Assembly (NCBI GenBank): GCA_965220665.1
Contig: CBDCQQ010000005.1
Span: 868,001-932,000 of the forward strand
DNA length: 64,000 nt
Direction of reading: 5' to 3'
Source: JAJDZL01 sp965220665
Lineage (GTDB): Bacteria > Pseudomonadota > Gammaproteobacteria > Arenicellales > JAJDZL01
The notes below the pieces were generated by a model. That model had not been told where the DNA came from. It was given only the letters and a program-made list of their open reading frames with translations, and searched no databases. A program made the translations under genes and the position numbers. Positions 34,257 through 42,559 of the stretch are shown here, in pieces; position 1 is the stretch's first letter; every line of letters begins with the position of its first letter.

Positions 34257-36275
34257 CTGAAGTTCTGACCACTTTTTTCCTGTCCAGGCAGGCTAACTCT
34301 TTCATTATCTGAATCTTTTGCCTGCATGTCGGGTCTGATATTTTTTATATTGTAGGCAGAATATATGAAGATAAAAATCATTCAAACCCTTGCACCTGCT
34401 GTATAATATGATTATTGCTTTTCTTCTCGTAGGCAGAATATAGCCCGGCAGCCCAACGCCATGCACCTGGCAACCGTCGTCTCGAAAAAAGGCGGAAAAA
34501 CCTACCGCTCCACACTCGTGCGAACCAGCTACCGCGATCACAACGGCAAATCGCAGAAGAAAACCCTCGCCAATCTCTCCCACCTGCCACAACCCCTCAT
34601 CACCCTGGTCCAGAACTACCTCGCGGGCCGAGCGCTGACCGTCACCGACGACGCCTTTGAGATTGCAGACACCCGTCAGCACGGCGCCGTCGAAGCGGTG
34701 CTTGCCGCCTTTAACCAACTGGGCTTTGCCCAACTGGTCAACAGCCAGAACCGACGCGAAAGCGACCTGGTCCTGGCCATGGTGGCCGCCCGCATCATCC
34801 GCCCCCATACCAAACTGGCGACGGTGCGCTGGTGGCGCGACACCACGCTGGCGGATTACCTTGACATTGACGGGGCCGATGCCGATGAGCTGTATGGTGC
34901 CATGGACTGGCTTGTGACGCGTCAGAACGTGATCGAGGGCAAGCTGGTCCGGCGCCACCTGGAGCCGGGTGCGATGGCCCTGTATGATCTGTCCTCCACC
35001 TACATGGAGGGCAGCCAGTGTCCGCTGGCTGAGTTTGGTTACAGCAAGGACGGCAAGAAAGGCAGACTGCAGGTGAATTTTGGACTTTTGTGCGATGTTC
35101 AGGGGCGCCCTCTGGGCGTCAGCGTGCACCGGGGCTCGATGCGCGACAGTCAGACGCTGATTCCGCAGGTGAAAAGACTGCGGGGGCGTTTTGGCATTGA
35201 ACGGCTGGTGGTGGTGGGTGACCGGGGCATGATCACGCAGGTGAACATTGACGCCTTGGGCAAACTGGATGGGATGGGGTGGATCACGGCGCTGAAAAGT
35301 CCGGTGATCAAGAAACTGGTGCGCGATGGTGCTTTATCGGTGGGCCGGTTCGATGAGAGCAGCCTGTTTGAGGTGCTGCATCCGGATTTTCCGGGTGAGC
35401 GGCTGGTGGCCTGTCGCAACCGGTCGCTGGCAAAACGCCGCGCCGCCACCCGCGAGGCATTGCTTGCGGCGACCGAGGACAAGCTCAGGGCGATTGAAAA
35501 AAGCGTGTCGAAGGGCCATTTGAAAGGTGTGGCCGAGATTGGACTGAAAGTCGGTGAGGTGATCAACTCGCGCAAGGTCAGAAAGCATTTCATCTGTGAC
35601 ATTGCTGAGGATGCCTTATCGTTTCGAAGAAACCCGGCGAGCATTGCCGAGGAGGCGTTTGTGGATGGAGTGTATGTCATTCGCACGTCAGTGGATGAGG
35701 CTTCCATGACGGCGGCTGAGTGTGTCAGAAACTACAAGCGCCTGTGTCGGGTGGAGCGGGCCTTTCGAACCATCAAGACGGTCAGTCTGCAGGTGCGCCC
35801 GGTGCATCATCGGACGGCGCAGCGCGTTCGCGCGCATATATTCCTGTGCATGCTGGCTTACTATGTTGAGTGGCACATGCGCGAGGCGTGGCGGGAGTTG
35901 CTGTTTGCCGATCCGCTGCTGGATGAAATCAGTGTGGACCGGGACCCGGTGCTGAGCGCACCGCGCTCGAAGGTTGCCAGGCACAAAGCAGCCACCAGGC
36001 AATTGGACGATGGCTCGCCGGTGCACTGTTTCCGGACACTCATCGAACACCTTCAGACGGTGACGAAAAACACCTGTCGCAGTCAGATGCTGAAGGCTTT
36101 GCCGTTTGAGTTGATGACGATGGCTAATGACAAGCAGCAGCGCGCACTGGATCTTCTCCAGACCATCAGTTATCCTGCCAGGAAAAAGCGAATGTAGGCA
36201 GAATGGCGAAAAATGAATCGCCTGAAAATGCCTTAATTAGCAGGACTTAGCTACAAATACACTCTGGAACTTCAG
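34257..36275 (+). mobile_element. IS1634-family insertion sequence, 2019 bp
   Basis: Ends are inferred from a 9-bp terminal inverted repeat (CTGAAGTTC at 34257, GAACTTCAG ending at 36275). These are flanked by identical 6-bp target duplications GTTATT at 34251-34256 and 36276-36281. It carries one transposase gene. The sequence is visibly richer in G and C than the neighbouring nar and TRAP genes. GTAGGCAGAAT occurs three times in the same orientation (34352, 34431, 36194), twice ahead of the transposase and once right after it. The insertion lies between the nar operon and the TRAP operon terminator and breaks no gene. Confidence 0.75.
34461..36197 (+). CDS. IS1634-family transposase
   Basis: 578-residue DDE transposase, apparently intact. 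N-terminal region MHLATVVSKKGGKTYRSTLV, then the catalytic core: first Asp in ALYDLSSTYMEG, second Asp in VVVGDRGMIT, and the Glu in the Y-x2-R-x3-E-x6-K stretch (YKRLCRVERAFRTIKT). The HFICDIAEDALSFRR insertion and the C-terminal RVRAHIFLCMLAYYVEWHM are typical of the IS1634 group within the IS4 superfamily. Codon use is GC-rich compared with the flanks, a sign of foreign origin. Confidence 0.92.
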   Translation: MHLATVVSKKGGKTYRSTLVRTSYRDHNGKSQKKTLANLSHLPQPLITLVQNYLAGRALTVTDDAFEIADTRQHGAVEAVLAAFNQLGFAQLVNSQNRRESDLVLAMVAARIIRPHTKLATVRWWRDTTLADYLDIDGADADELYGAMDWLVTRQNVIEGKLVRRHLEPGAMALYDLSSTYMEGSQCPLAEFGYSKDGKKGRLQVNFGLLCDVQGRPLGVSVHRGSMRDSQTLIPQVKRLRGRFGIERLVVVGDRGMITQVNIDALGKLDGMGWITALKSPVIKKLVRDGALSVGRFDESSLFEVLHPDFPGERLVACRNRSLAKRRAATREALLAATEDKLRAIEKSVSKGHLKGVAEIGLKVGEVINSRKVRKHFICDIAEDALSFRRNPASIAEEAFVDGVYVIRTSVDEASMTAAECVRNYKRLCRVERAFRTIKTVSLQVRPVHHRTAQRVRAHIFLCMLAYYVEWHMREAWRELLFADPLLDEISVDRDPVLSAPRSKVARHKAATRQLDDGSPVHCFRTLIEHLQTVTKNTCRSQMLKALPFELMTMANDKQQRALDLLQTISYPARKKRM

Positions 36276-36303
36276 GTTATTGACAAGGTGCCCACGAAAA
36301 ATT

Positions 36304-36336
36304 AGCTCCGGGAACAAGTCCCCGGAGCTTTTTTTC
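36304..36336. terminator. Strong bidirectional hairpin terminator
   Basis: A GC-rich stem, AGCTCCGGG paired with CCCGGAGCT around a loop of about 8 bases, is followed on the plus strand by a run of T (36329 on). On the minus strand it is followed by AATTTTT. It lies about 40 bases after the dctP stop, so it most likely ends the minus-strand TRAP operon and also stops readthrough from the IS element. Confidence 0.85.
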
Positions 36337-36372
36337 AAATCAGATATTAAATCTTGTATTTCAGGATTGGAA

Positions 36373-37455
36373 TCAGCTGTAGCGATAGGGAACGCCAACC
36401 TTCTCCATAACCTCGGAATACCGACGGAAAGCATCCACCACCTTGCGGGTCCGAGGGCTGATTGAAGCCAAGTCTTCCCAGAATTCCTTGGAATCTTCGA
36501 CAACCTGATCCCATTCCTCTGCCGGGATGGTAGTCAACTCCATCTTCTCACCTTCTACTCTTAACTGGGCCTCGCCGCCCCAGTACCAAACCTGACGATA
36601 GTAGTGCGAGTCATTGCAAGACATTCGGAACAGCTCCTGAAGATGTGGCGGGAGTGCATTCCAGCTCTTTGTATTGGCAAAGTAGGAACCACACCACGCA
36701 CCGGTTACGTTGTTGAGCAGGGCGTAATTACATACATCGGCCCATCCGACTTCATAGGCTTCAGTGAATCCGCACCAGGCGACACCGTCAAGTTCACCAG
36801 TACCGATAGCGACTTCAATGTCATCCCACGGCAAGGTGACTGGTACTAGACCATAGCGTGACAGGAATCTTCCAGCGGTCGGAACGCCGAATACACGCTT
36901 GCCCCGCATATCGGCTAGCGAACGAATTGGGTCCCTGGTGAATATGTGCAGCGGGTCCCAAGCGCCAGCGCTGATCCACTCTACACCTTCTACCTCACCA
37001 TACGCTTCAGCCCAAATTTGATCCAACCCGTAATATTTAAACAGTACTGGCAAGTCCAGGCTGTAACGGGTGGAAAACGGGAAGTACCCGCCAAACACAC
37101 TGATATCGACCGGTGAAGCCATCGTGGCATCATCACTTTGTACTGCATCTAGCGCACCCGACTGCATGGCTCGAAACAGTTCGTCCGTAGGAACCAACTG
37201 GTCGGCATAGAACAGTTCGATTTCCATCTGGCCGTACGCGACTTTGTTGAATGCCTCAATCTGAGGTAATACCACATGCGCACCGAGCGGTGCACCGGAA
37301 TACGATTGCAATCGCCATTTAATTGGATTGCTCTGTGAGAATGCGTAAGGCGCAGTTCCTGCAGCTAGGATACCGGCAGTACCTGCACCGACTTTCTTTA
37401 CAAATTCCCGACGTTCGTTATTTGTCGGTTGAACAAGTTCTTTTTTGTCTGTCAT
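36373..37455 (-). CDS. dctP: TRAP transporter solute-binding protein
   Basis: 360-residue DctP-family periplasmic receptor for a carboxylate-type substrate. It has a likely Tat signal: ERREFVKKVGAGTAG followed by a hydrophobic run ending near YAFSQ. The binding-protein body shows ADQLVPTDELFRAMQSGALD, the substrate-loop region RSLADMRGKRVFGVPTAGRF and GELDGVAWCGFTEAYEVGW, resembling DctP subgroups for lactate or 2-oxo acids. No pocket assignment is safe. Ribosome site AGAGAGG lies 8 bases before the ATG. It is last in the dctQ-dctM-dctP operon and is followed by a hairpin terminator. Confidence 0.92.
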   Translation of the reverse strand: MTDKKELVQPTNNERREFVKKVGAGTAGILAAGTAPYAFSQSNPIKWRLQSYSGAPLGAHVVLPQIEAFNKVAYGQMEIELFYADQLVPTDELFRAMQSGALDAVQSDDATMASPVDISVFGGYFPFSTRYSLDLPVLFKYYGLDQIWAEAYGEVEGVEWISAGAWDPLHIFTRDPIRSLADMRGKRVFGVPTAGRFLSRYGLVPVTLPWDDIEVAIGTGELDGVAWCGFTEAYEVGWADVCNYALLNNVTGAWCGSYFANTKSWNALPPHLQELFRMSCNDSHYYRQVWYWGGEAQLRVEGEKMELTTIPAEEWDQVVEDSKEFWEDLASISPRTRKVVDAFRRYSEVMEKVGVPYRYS

Positions 37456-37504
37456 TGTCGACCTCTCTATCTATTGAAGGCGATTGACCATAAGAAGTGG
37501 AGAA

Positions 37505-38830
37505 TCACCTGGTGTATATCTGGCCCGGCAACCACAGGGCGATCTGAGGGAATGCCATGACCAAAATCAATGCAACGATCATGACCAGCACGAATGGTGT
37601 AATGGAACGATAAATATCCATCAACGAAATTTCGGGCGGCGCCATGGCGCGCATTAGAAAAAGATTGTATCCGAATGGCGGAGTCATGTAGGCGATCTGA
37701 CAAGTAATGGTGTACAGCACTCCGTACCAGACAGGATCGAATCCCAATATTTTCACCAGCGGGACATATAGGGGCGCAACAATAACGAGCATTGCTGTAT
37801 CGTCTAGAAACATGCCCATGAACAGATATGACAATTGCATCATGATCAGCACTTCCCAAGGCGTCAGATTCCAGTTCGTGATGAAAAGGGTTTCGATAGC
37901 TCTCGCCGCCCCGATTCCATCAAAAACAGCCCCAAAGCAAAGTGCGGCCAGAATGATCCACATGAACATGCAAGAAATTCCCAAGGTCTTGCGGATGGTT
38001 TCCTCCATGACCTTGCGATTAAGCCGTCGTTTGACTAACGCTGCCAGAGTCGCAGCTGTAGCCCCTACTGCGGAACTCTCAACCAGACTGGTGATGCCCA
38101 TGACAAAGAGTCCCGTCATAAAGAAAAAGATCAGAAATGGAATGATCCCCGCTCGAAGCAGTCGCAGCTTTTCCGCCATGGGCATTTGCTTTATCTCTTC
38201 TTCGCTGACTGTTGGGCCTAGGTGAGGCTGTAGGCGACATCGAATGACGATGTAGATGATGAAAAGAGCAGCCATCATCAGTCCAGGTAATGCGCCAGCC
38301 AGCCACAGCTTACCCACGGATTCCCGAGCAATCATGCCGTAAAGAACCAGCACCACACTTGGGGGAACAAGAATGCCCAGAGAACTTCCGGCTTGCACCA
38401 CTCCGGTAATCATGACTTTGTCGTAACCCCGCCGCAGCATCTCAGGCAGGGCAATGGTTGCGCCTATCGCCATCCCCGCTACACTGAGTCCGTTCATGGC
38501 CGAGATTACCACCATGAGGCCGATGGTTCCGACCGCAAGCCCACCCTTAAGGCCACCAAACCACACATGGAACATCCGATAGAGATCATCAGCAATACCC
38601 GATTCCGACAGTATGTATCCCATGTAGATGAACAGCGGCAGGGTCAGCAGCGGGTACCATTTGAATAACTTGAACGCTGCCGTAAACGGCATTTCCACGC
38701 CTCCCTCTCCCCAGAGCAGCAACGCTGCCACTGTGGAAACAATACCAATAGCGGCAAAAACCCGCTGCCCAGTCAGTAGCATCAGCAGCATAGATGCGAA
38801 CATGATGATGGCGATGGCTTCGTAACTCAT
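37505..38830 (-). CDS. dctM: TRAP transporter large permease
   Basis: 441-residue DctM subunit with about 12 membrane helices; it forms the sodium-coupled transport channel. Family blocks visible: LTLPLFIYMGYILSESGIAD, GGLAVGTIGLMVVISAMNGL, GVVQAGSSLGILVPPSVVLV, LFMGMFLDDTAMLVIVAPL and ITCQIAYMTPPFGYNLFLMR. It overlaps dctQ by 4 bases (ATGA) and is 49 bases upstream of dctP. Confidence 0.95.
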   Translation of the reverse strand: MSYEAIAIIMFASMLLMLLTGQRVFAAIGIVSTVAALLLWGEGGVEMPFTAAFKLFKWYPLLTLPLFIYMGYILSESGIADDLYRMFHVWFGGLKGGLAVGTIGLMVVISAMNGLSVAGMAIGATIALPEMLRRGYDKVMITGVVQAGSSLGILVPPSVVLVLYGMIARESVGKLWLAGALPGLMMAALFIIYIVIRCRLQPHLGPTVSEEEIKQMPMAEKLRLLRAGIIPFLIFFFMTGLFVMGITSLVESSAVGATAATLAALVKRRLNRKVMEETIRKTLGISCMFMWIILAALCFGAVFDGIGAARAIETLFITNWNLTPWEVLIMMQLSYLFMGMFLDDTAMLVIVAPLYVPLVKILGFDPVWYGVLYTITCQIAYMTPPFGYNLFLMRAMAPPEISLMDIYRSITPFVLVMIVALILVMAFPQIALWLPGQIYTR

Positions 38831-39339
38831 GCCAGCCCCACTCCGCGCGACTTGGCTAGATCCTTGAAAAATGTGGAAAAGGCTTGCAATAACATCAATA
38901 GGATTCCGAGGACCATAATCACCTTAATTGGAACTACCGACGGGTTCCACATTGAAAAGAGGCGTTGATTAGTCTCTATTGAGTAGATTGTGCTGGAAAC
39001 GGAACCGATCAAAAGCACAATCAGGTAGATCACTAGAAAGATCGCGGTGAAACTGTCCATCCGCGCCTTGTTGCGGTCGGACAGCCGGTCATACAACAAA
39101 TCCATGCGAACATGCGTATTAAGTTGCATGGAATAGGCGCCTCCCATAATGTAGTAGGCAGCCAAGGTGAATTGAGCCAGCTCCACACACCAAAACAATG
39201 GGATATCCAATACATTACGAGTAACCGCATCCAACAACAGCGTCCCGATCATAAGAAAGATCAGAAGCATTGCAATTCGGCCGAAGCGGGTGGAAATATA
39301 GTCCACCGCACGAACATACTTCACAATAAAGGAAGGCAT
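38827..39339 (-). CDS. dctQ: TRAP transporter small permease
   Basis: 170-residue DctQ subunit with four membrane helices, the essential partner of DctM. It shows LIFLMIGTLLLDAVTRNVLD, FWCVELAQFTLAAYYIMGGA and MDLLYDRLSDRNKARMD, all typical. It is first in the operon; its promoter should lie in the 39340-39853 spacer shared with the divergent polyol genes. Confidence 0.94.
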   Translation of the reverse strand: MPSFIVKYVRAVDYISTRFGRIAMLLIFLMIGTLLLDAVTRNVLDIPLFWCVELAQFTLAAYYIMGGAYSMQLNTHVRMDLLYDRLSDRNKARMDSFTAIFLVIYLIVLLIGSVSSTIYSIETNQRLFSMWNPSVVPIKVIMVLGILLMLLQAFSTFFKDLAKSRGVGLA

Positions 39340-39853
39340 TTTGATTTAATTTTGAAAGCTAATATTGAAAATCCAGGTCAGCGTATATGCCCGCGATGAT
39401 TGGTTTTGCATGAATTATGTCAATTGACAAATCAATGTCAACATTTGCTCAATCAGGGATTCCGCCAAAAAACTAATATTTCAATCTGATTGCAAAGCGT
39501 TAATCATACCACTGAATCGACCGTATCTTGAAAATTGGTGGGATTAATTTGTCGGAGACTTCAGGAATAATATGTTTGGCGTCTGAACCCGCTAAACCTA
39601 TCATCGCGTGAAATTAAACCATCAAAATCACCTCGCCCCGATTAACGCTGCGGTTTTCGTCATCGTCTGATAACCTGCCACTTCGACGAATCAACTGTGA
39701 TGAATTTCTCTGGACTGCGAGATTGAATTGGTATATTGCACTACGATGAGCCGTTGATGTCTAAATGCCACGCGAAAACCGAACCCAATCATTTCAAAGG
39801 CTCAATCCATCTGCAGATCGTCTATTCAACAGTGGATTTGACAAATTGGAAAA
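39340..39853. other. Divergent regulatory spacer between TRAP and polyol operons
   Basis: 514 bases without a gene. They contain a cluster of TGTCAA/TTGACA half sites (39418-39441, listed separately), likely operators for coordinated control of the two divergent operons. Nothing else recognisable. Confidence 0.5.
39418..39441. promoter_or_regulatory. Candidate operator: repeated TGTCAA half sites
   Basis: TGTCAATTGACA is a perfect 12-bp palindrome (39418-39429). It is followed after AATCAA by another TGTCAA, giving a second inverted repeat TTGACA-n6-TGTCAA (39424-39441). It lies about 80 bases upstream of dctQ in the divergent spacer. No regulator gene is adjacent. Function is inferred from symmetry and position only. 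Confidence 0.45.
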
Positions 39854-41302
39854 ATGACTGAAAAGCTCAATTCACAGCCGATTACTGAATCTCACAAATC
39901 TAACCGGGGCACCGGGGCTCCATCCCAGCAAATTTTCGACGTGCTGGTAGTGGGAGCCGGAGTCGTGGGATGCGCTGTAACCCGAAGGCTCGCCCTGGAA
40001 AATCGAAAGGTCATTCTAGTTGAGAAAGCGGGTGATATTCTGGACGGTGCCAGCAAGGGTAACAGTGCCATTTTGCACACCGGTTTCGATGCGCCAACTG
40101 ATTCCGTCGAACAGGCCTGTATTGCTGACGGATATCAGGAATTTCGGAAAATTCACAACAAATTCAATTTACCCTTGCTGGAAACCGGAGCCATGGTTTT
40201 GGCGTGGAATGATGAGCAGGCATCCAGCATTGATGACATTGTGTCCAAGGCCCATGCTAACGGGGTAACCGATGTTGTCGAAATTGATGTCGACTCTGCG
40301 CGAGTCCGGGTTCCCTTGCTCGCACCGGGAGCAAAAAGAACCTTATACATCCCCGGTGAATGCGTGGTAGACCCGTGGTCTACGCCCTTGGCTTACTTGT
40401 ACCAGGCACTGGCTCATGGAGCCACATTCATAAACAATTGCCGAGTACGCGAAGGAGATTTCAATGACGATCGATGGCGCGTTTCTACCAGTCAGGGTGA
40501 GCTGCAGGCACATTGGCTGGTGAACTGTGCTGGACTCCATGGTGATCAGCTGCATAACCAGCTGATTGGTGAAGCACTGTTCCAAATCCGACCGCGCAAG
40601 GGTCAGTTCCTGGTGTATGACAAATCTGCCAAACCCCTGTCTGACACCATACTATTGCCGGTTCCGACAGATAAGACCAAGGGAATAGTCGTGTGTCCCA
40701 CCATTTTCGGAAACCTGCTGGTCGGTCCCAGTGCAGAAGATCAGGAAAGTCGGGACGACACAAGTGTTGACACGGAGACTCTGAATCGTCTGAAGACAGT
40801 GGGTGAAGGTATTCTGCCTGATCTCAAGCGCCACGGTGTGACAGGCATCTATGCCGGAATTCGACCTGCAACTGGATCAAACGATTACGAAATTCAACTG
40901 AATGGGGAAAAACAGTATCTTTGCGTCGGCGGCATTCGTTCTACAGGGTTGAGTGCAGCCTTGGGAATCGCTCGCCTTGCTGCCAAAACGATCTTTGGAA
41001 ACCAGTCTTCACCGCGCGAATCCGCGGGCATTCAATGGCCGACTGTTCCGCAGATTAGCGAGACTGGCGAAAGGGACTGGATGCGGCCTGACAACGGCGG
41101 GATTGTTTGCCATTGTGAGTTGGTCACTCGACGAGAAATTGAAAACGCTCTTCAAGGGCCACTTTCGGCGCAATCGCTGAGTGGACTGAAACGTCGCACC
41201 CGAGTTACGATGGGGCGATGCCAGGGGTTTTACTGCAGTGCTGAATTAAGTGAAATCACTGCGGGTTATTTCGATTCACCAATGGATGTCACAGGCCAGT
41301 GA
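39854..41302 (+). CDS. GlpA-like FAD dehydrogenase with BFD-type Fe-S tail
   Basis: 482-residue flavoprotein of the DAO/glycerol-3-phosphate dehydrogenase group. The FAD-binding fold begins at about residue 28 (VLVVGAGVVGCAVTRRLA); LVEKAGDILDGASKGNSAIL and NCAGLHGDQL follow. The last 70 residues carry a BFD-like [2Fe-2S] module, with CHC (VCHCELVTRREIE) and GRCQGFYC giving four Cys, as in the anaerobic GlpA subunit. It probably oxidises glycerol-3-phosphate or a related polyol phosphate and passes electrons to a partner. It overlaps the next gene by 4 bases (GTGA), so the two gene products are likely a complex. Confidence 0.85.
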   Translation: MTEKLNSQPITESHKSNRGTGAPSQQIFDVLVVGAGVVGCAVTRRLALENRKVILVEKAGDILDGASKGNSAILHTGFDAPTDSVEQACIADGYQEFRKIHNKFNLPLLETGAMVLAWNDEQASSIDDIVSKAHANGVTDVVEIDVDSARVRVPLLAPGAKRTLYIPGECVVDPWSTPLAYLYQALAHGATFINNCRVREGDFNDDRWRVSTSQGELQAHWLVNCAGLHGDQLHNQLIGEALFQIRPRKGQFLVYDKSAKPLSDTILLPVPTDKTKGIVVCPTIFGNLLVGPSAEDQESRDDTSVDTETLNRLKTVGEGILPDLKRHGVTGIYAGIRPATGSNDYEIQLNGEKQYLCVGGIRSTGLSAALGIARLAAKTIFGNQSSPRESAGIQWPTVPQISETGERDWMRPDNGGIVCHCELVTRREIENALQGPLSAQSLSGLKRRTRVTMGRCQGFYCSAELSEITAGYFDSPMDVTGQ

Positions 41303-42555
41303 TTGCTGACGTGATTGAACCGCGTGTACGCTGCGATGTTGCCATTGTCGGCGGCGGACCGAGTGGTCTCGCTGCAGCCATTCAACTGCGAAAAGCTGGT
41401 GTTGAACATGTTGTCGTTCTAGATCGCGAGGCTGAAGTCGGCGGTATCCCTCGGCATTGCAGCCACCCTCCGTTTGGATGGCCTGAATTCCATCGTGTCC
41501 TCAAGGGTCCAGAATACGCCTCACGCCTTCGTGAGGCCGCCCTAGCGGTAGGGGTGGACATTCGAACAAAAGTAAATGTCGTTCGAATCGATTCTGGCCC
41601 TTCGCTGTACGTATCAACTTCAACAGGAACCGCAAAAATTGAAGCCGCAAAAGTTCTTCTGGCGACAGGAGCAAGGGAGACCCCGAGATCAGCCCGCTTG
41701 GTATCCGGCACCCGTCCAATGGGGGTTCTGACTACCGGTGCACTGCAATCCATGGTTTACCTGAAGTCTCGAAAACCATTTTTGTATCCAGTCATTGTAG
41801 GCACTGAACTGGTCGCGTTTTCCGCACTACTGACCTGCAGACATGCGGGAATACGACCCGTGGCGATGATTGAGGAACGTACACGCCCTACTGCCTGGAA
41901 ATCATCAGTCTGGTTGCCTCGACTGCTCGGCATACGCTCGCTTTTCAACACTGAACTGGTTTCAATCGAAGGAAAGGAGCGGGTCAGTGGGGTGGCTGTA
42001 CGTCCAGGATCAGGACGGATTGAGCGAATTCCATGCGATGGCGTTGTATTTTGCGGACAATTTGTCGCCGAATCGACATTGGCATACGCGGGGCATCTCG
42101 AATTAAATTCCAGCTTTGGCATCCCTGTGACCGACCAGTTTGGCCGTTGCTCGGACCCGGACATTTTCGCCACTGGCAATGTGTTGCACCCAGCAGATTC
42201 ATCAGGTCGATGCTGGCGTGAAGGAATCAACACGGCAACACACATTGTCCGTTCGCTGGCTGGTGATCTGCCTTCAGCAATCGATACCATAGCCGTTGAA
42301 TCGACTTCACCGACGGTTCGTTACGTCTTTCCCCAAAGACTGGTGTTCGATCACCGGCCGACAAAGAGCGTTTCCCTTTGGGTGAAATTTTCGGTGGAAG
42401 CCCGGGGGATAGTGCATCTCAAGATAGACGATCGTTCTGTTGTTTCGAAACGCGTTCGAACTTTACCCGAAAAGCAAGTGCAACTAGCCGTTTCTTCCAG
42501 TATCCTTTCGTCGAAACCAACTTCACTCAAGTTGGTGTTTGAACCATCCAGTTAG
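41299..42555 (+). CDS. Pyridine nucleotide-disulfide-type flavoprotein, partner of the GlpA-like enzyme
   Basis: 418-residue FAD protein starting with GTG inside the previous stop. Dinucleotide-binding motif VAIVGGGPSGLAAAIQL near residue 13 and an ATGARE motif (LLATGARETPRSARL) near 120. GRCSDPDIFATGNVLHPAD gives the C-terminal FAD contact, and WREGINTATHIV follows. It resembles the A-type subunits of opine oxidase and HcnB-like flavoproteins more than classical GlpB, although it occupies the GlpB slot. The role is probably electron transfer or a second oxidation with the upstream enzyme. The last 80 residues are unusual and unassigned. Confidence 0.75.
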   Translation: MIADVIEPRVRCDVAIVGGGPSGLAAAIQLRKAGVEHVVVLDREAEVGGIPRHCSHPPFGWPEFHRVLKGPEYASRLREAALAVGVDIRTKVNVVRIDSGPSLYVSTSTGTAKIEAAKVLLATGARETPRSARLVSGTRPMGVLTTGALQSMVYLKSRKPFLYPVIVGTELVAFSALLTCRHAGIRPVAMIEERTRPTAWKSSVWLPRLLGIRSLFNTELVSIEGKERVSGVAVRPGSGRIERIPCDGVVFCGQFVAESTLAYAGHLELNSSFGIPVTDQFGRCSDPDIFATGNVLHPADSSGRCWREGINTATHIVRSLAGDLPSAIDTIAVESTSPTVRYVFPQRLVFDHRPTKSVSLWVKFSVEARGIVHLKIDDRSVVSKRVRTLPEKQVQLAVSSSILSSKPTSLKLVFEPSS

Positions 42556-42559
42556 CTCA

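Noticed and set aside
34352..34443. GTAGGCAGAAT repeats as the inverted ends of the IS1634 element
   Set aside because: All three copies are in direct orientation and lack target duplications; CTGAAGTTC/GAACTTCAG with GTTATT on both sides fits better.
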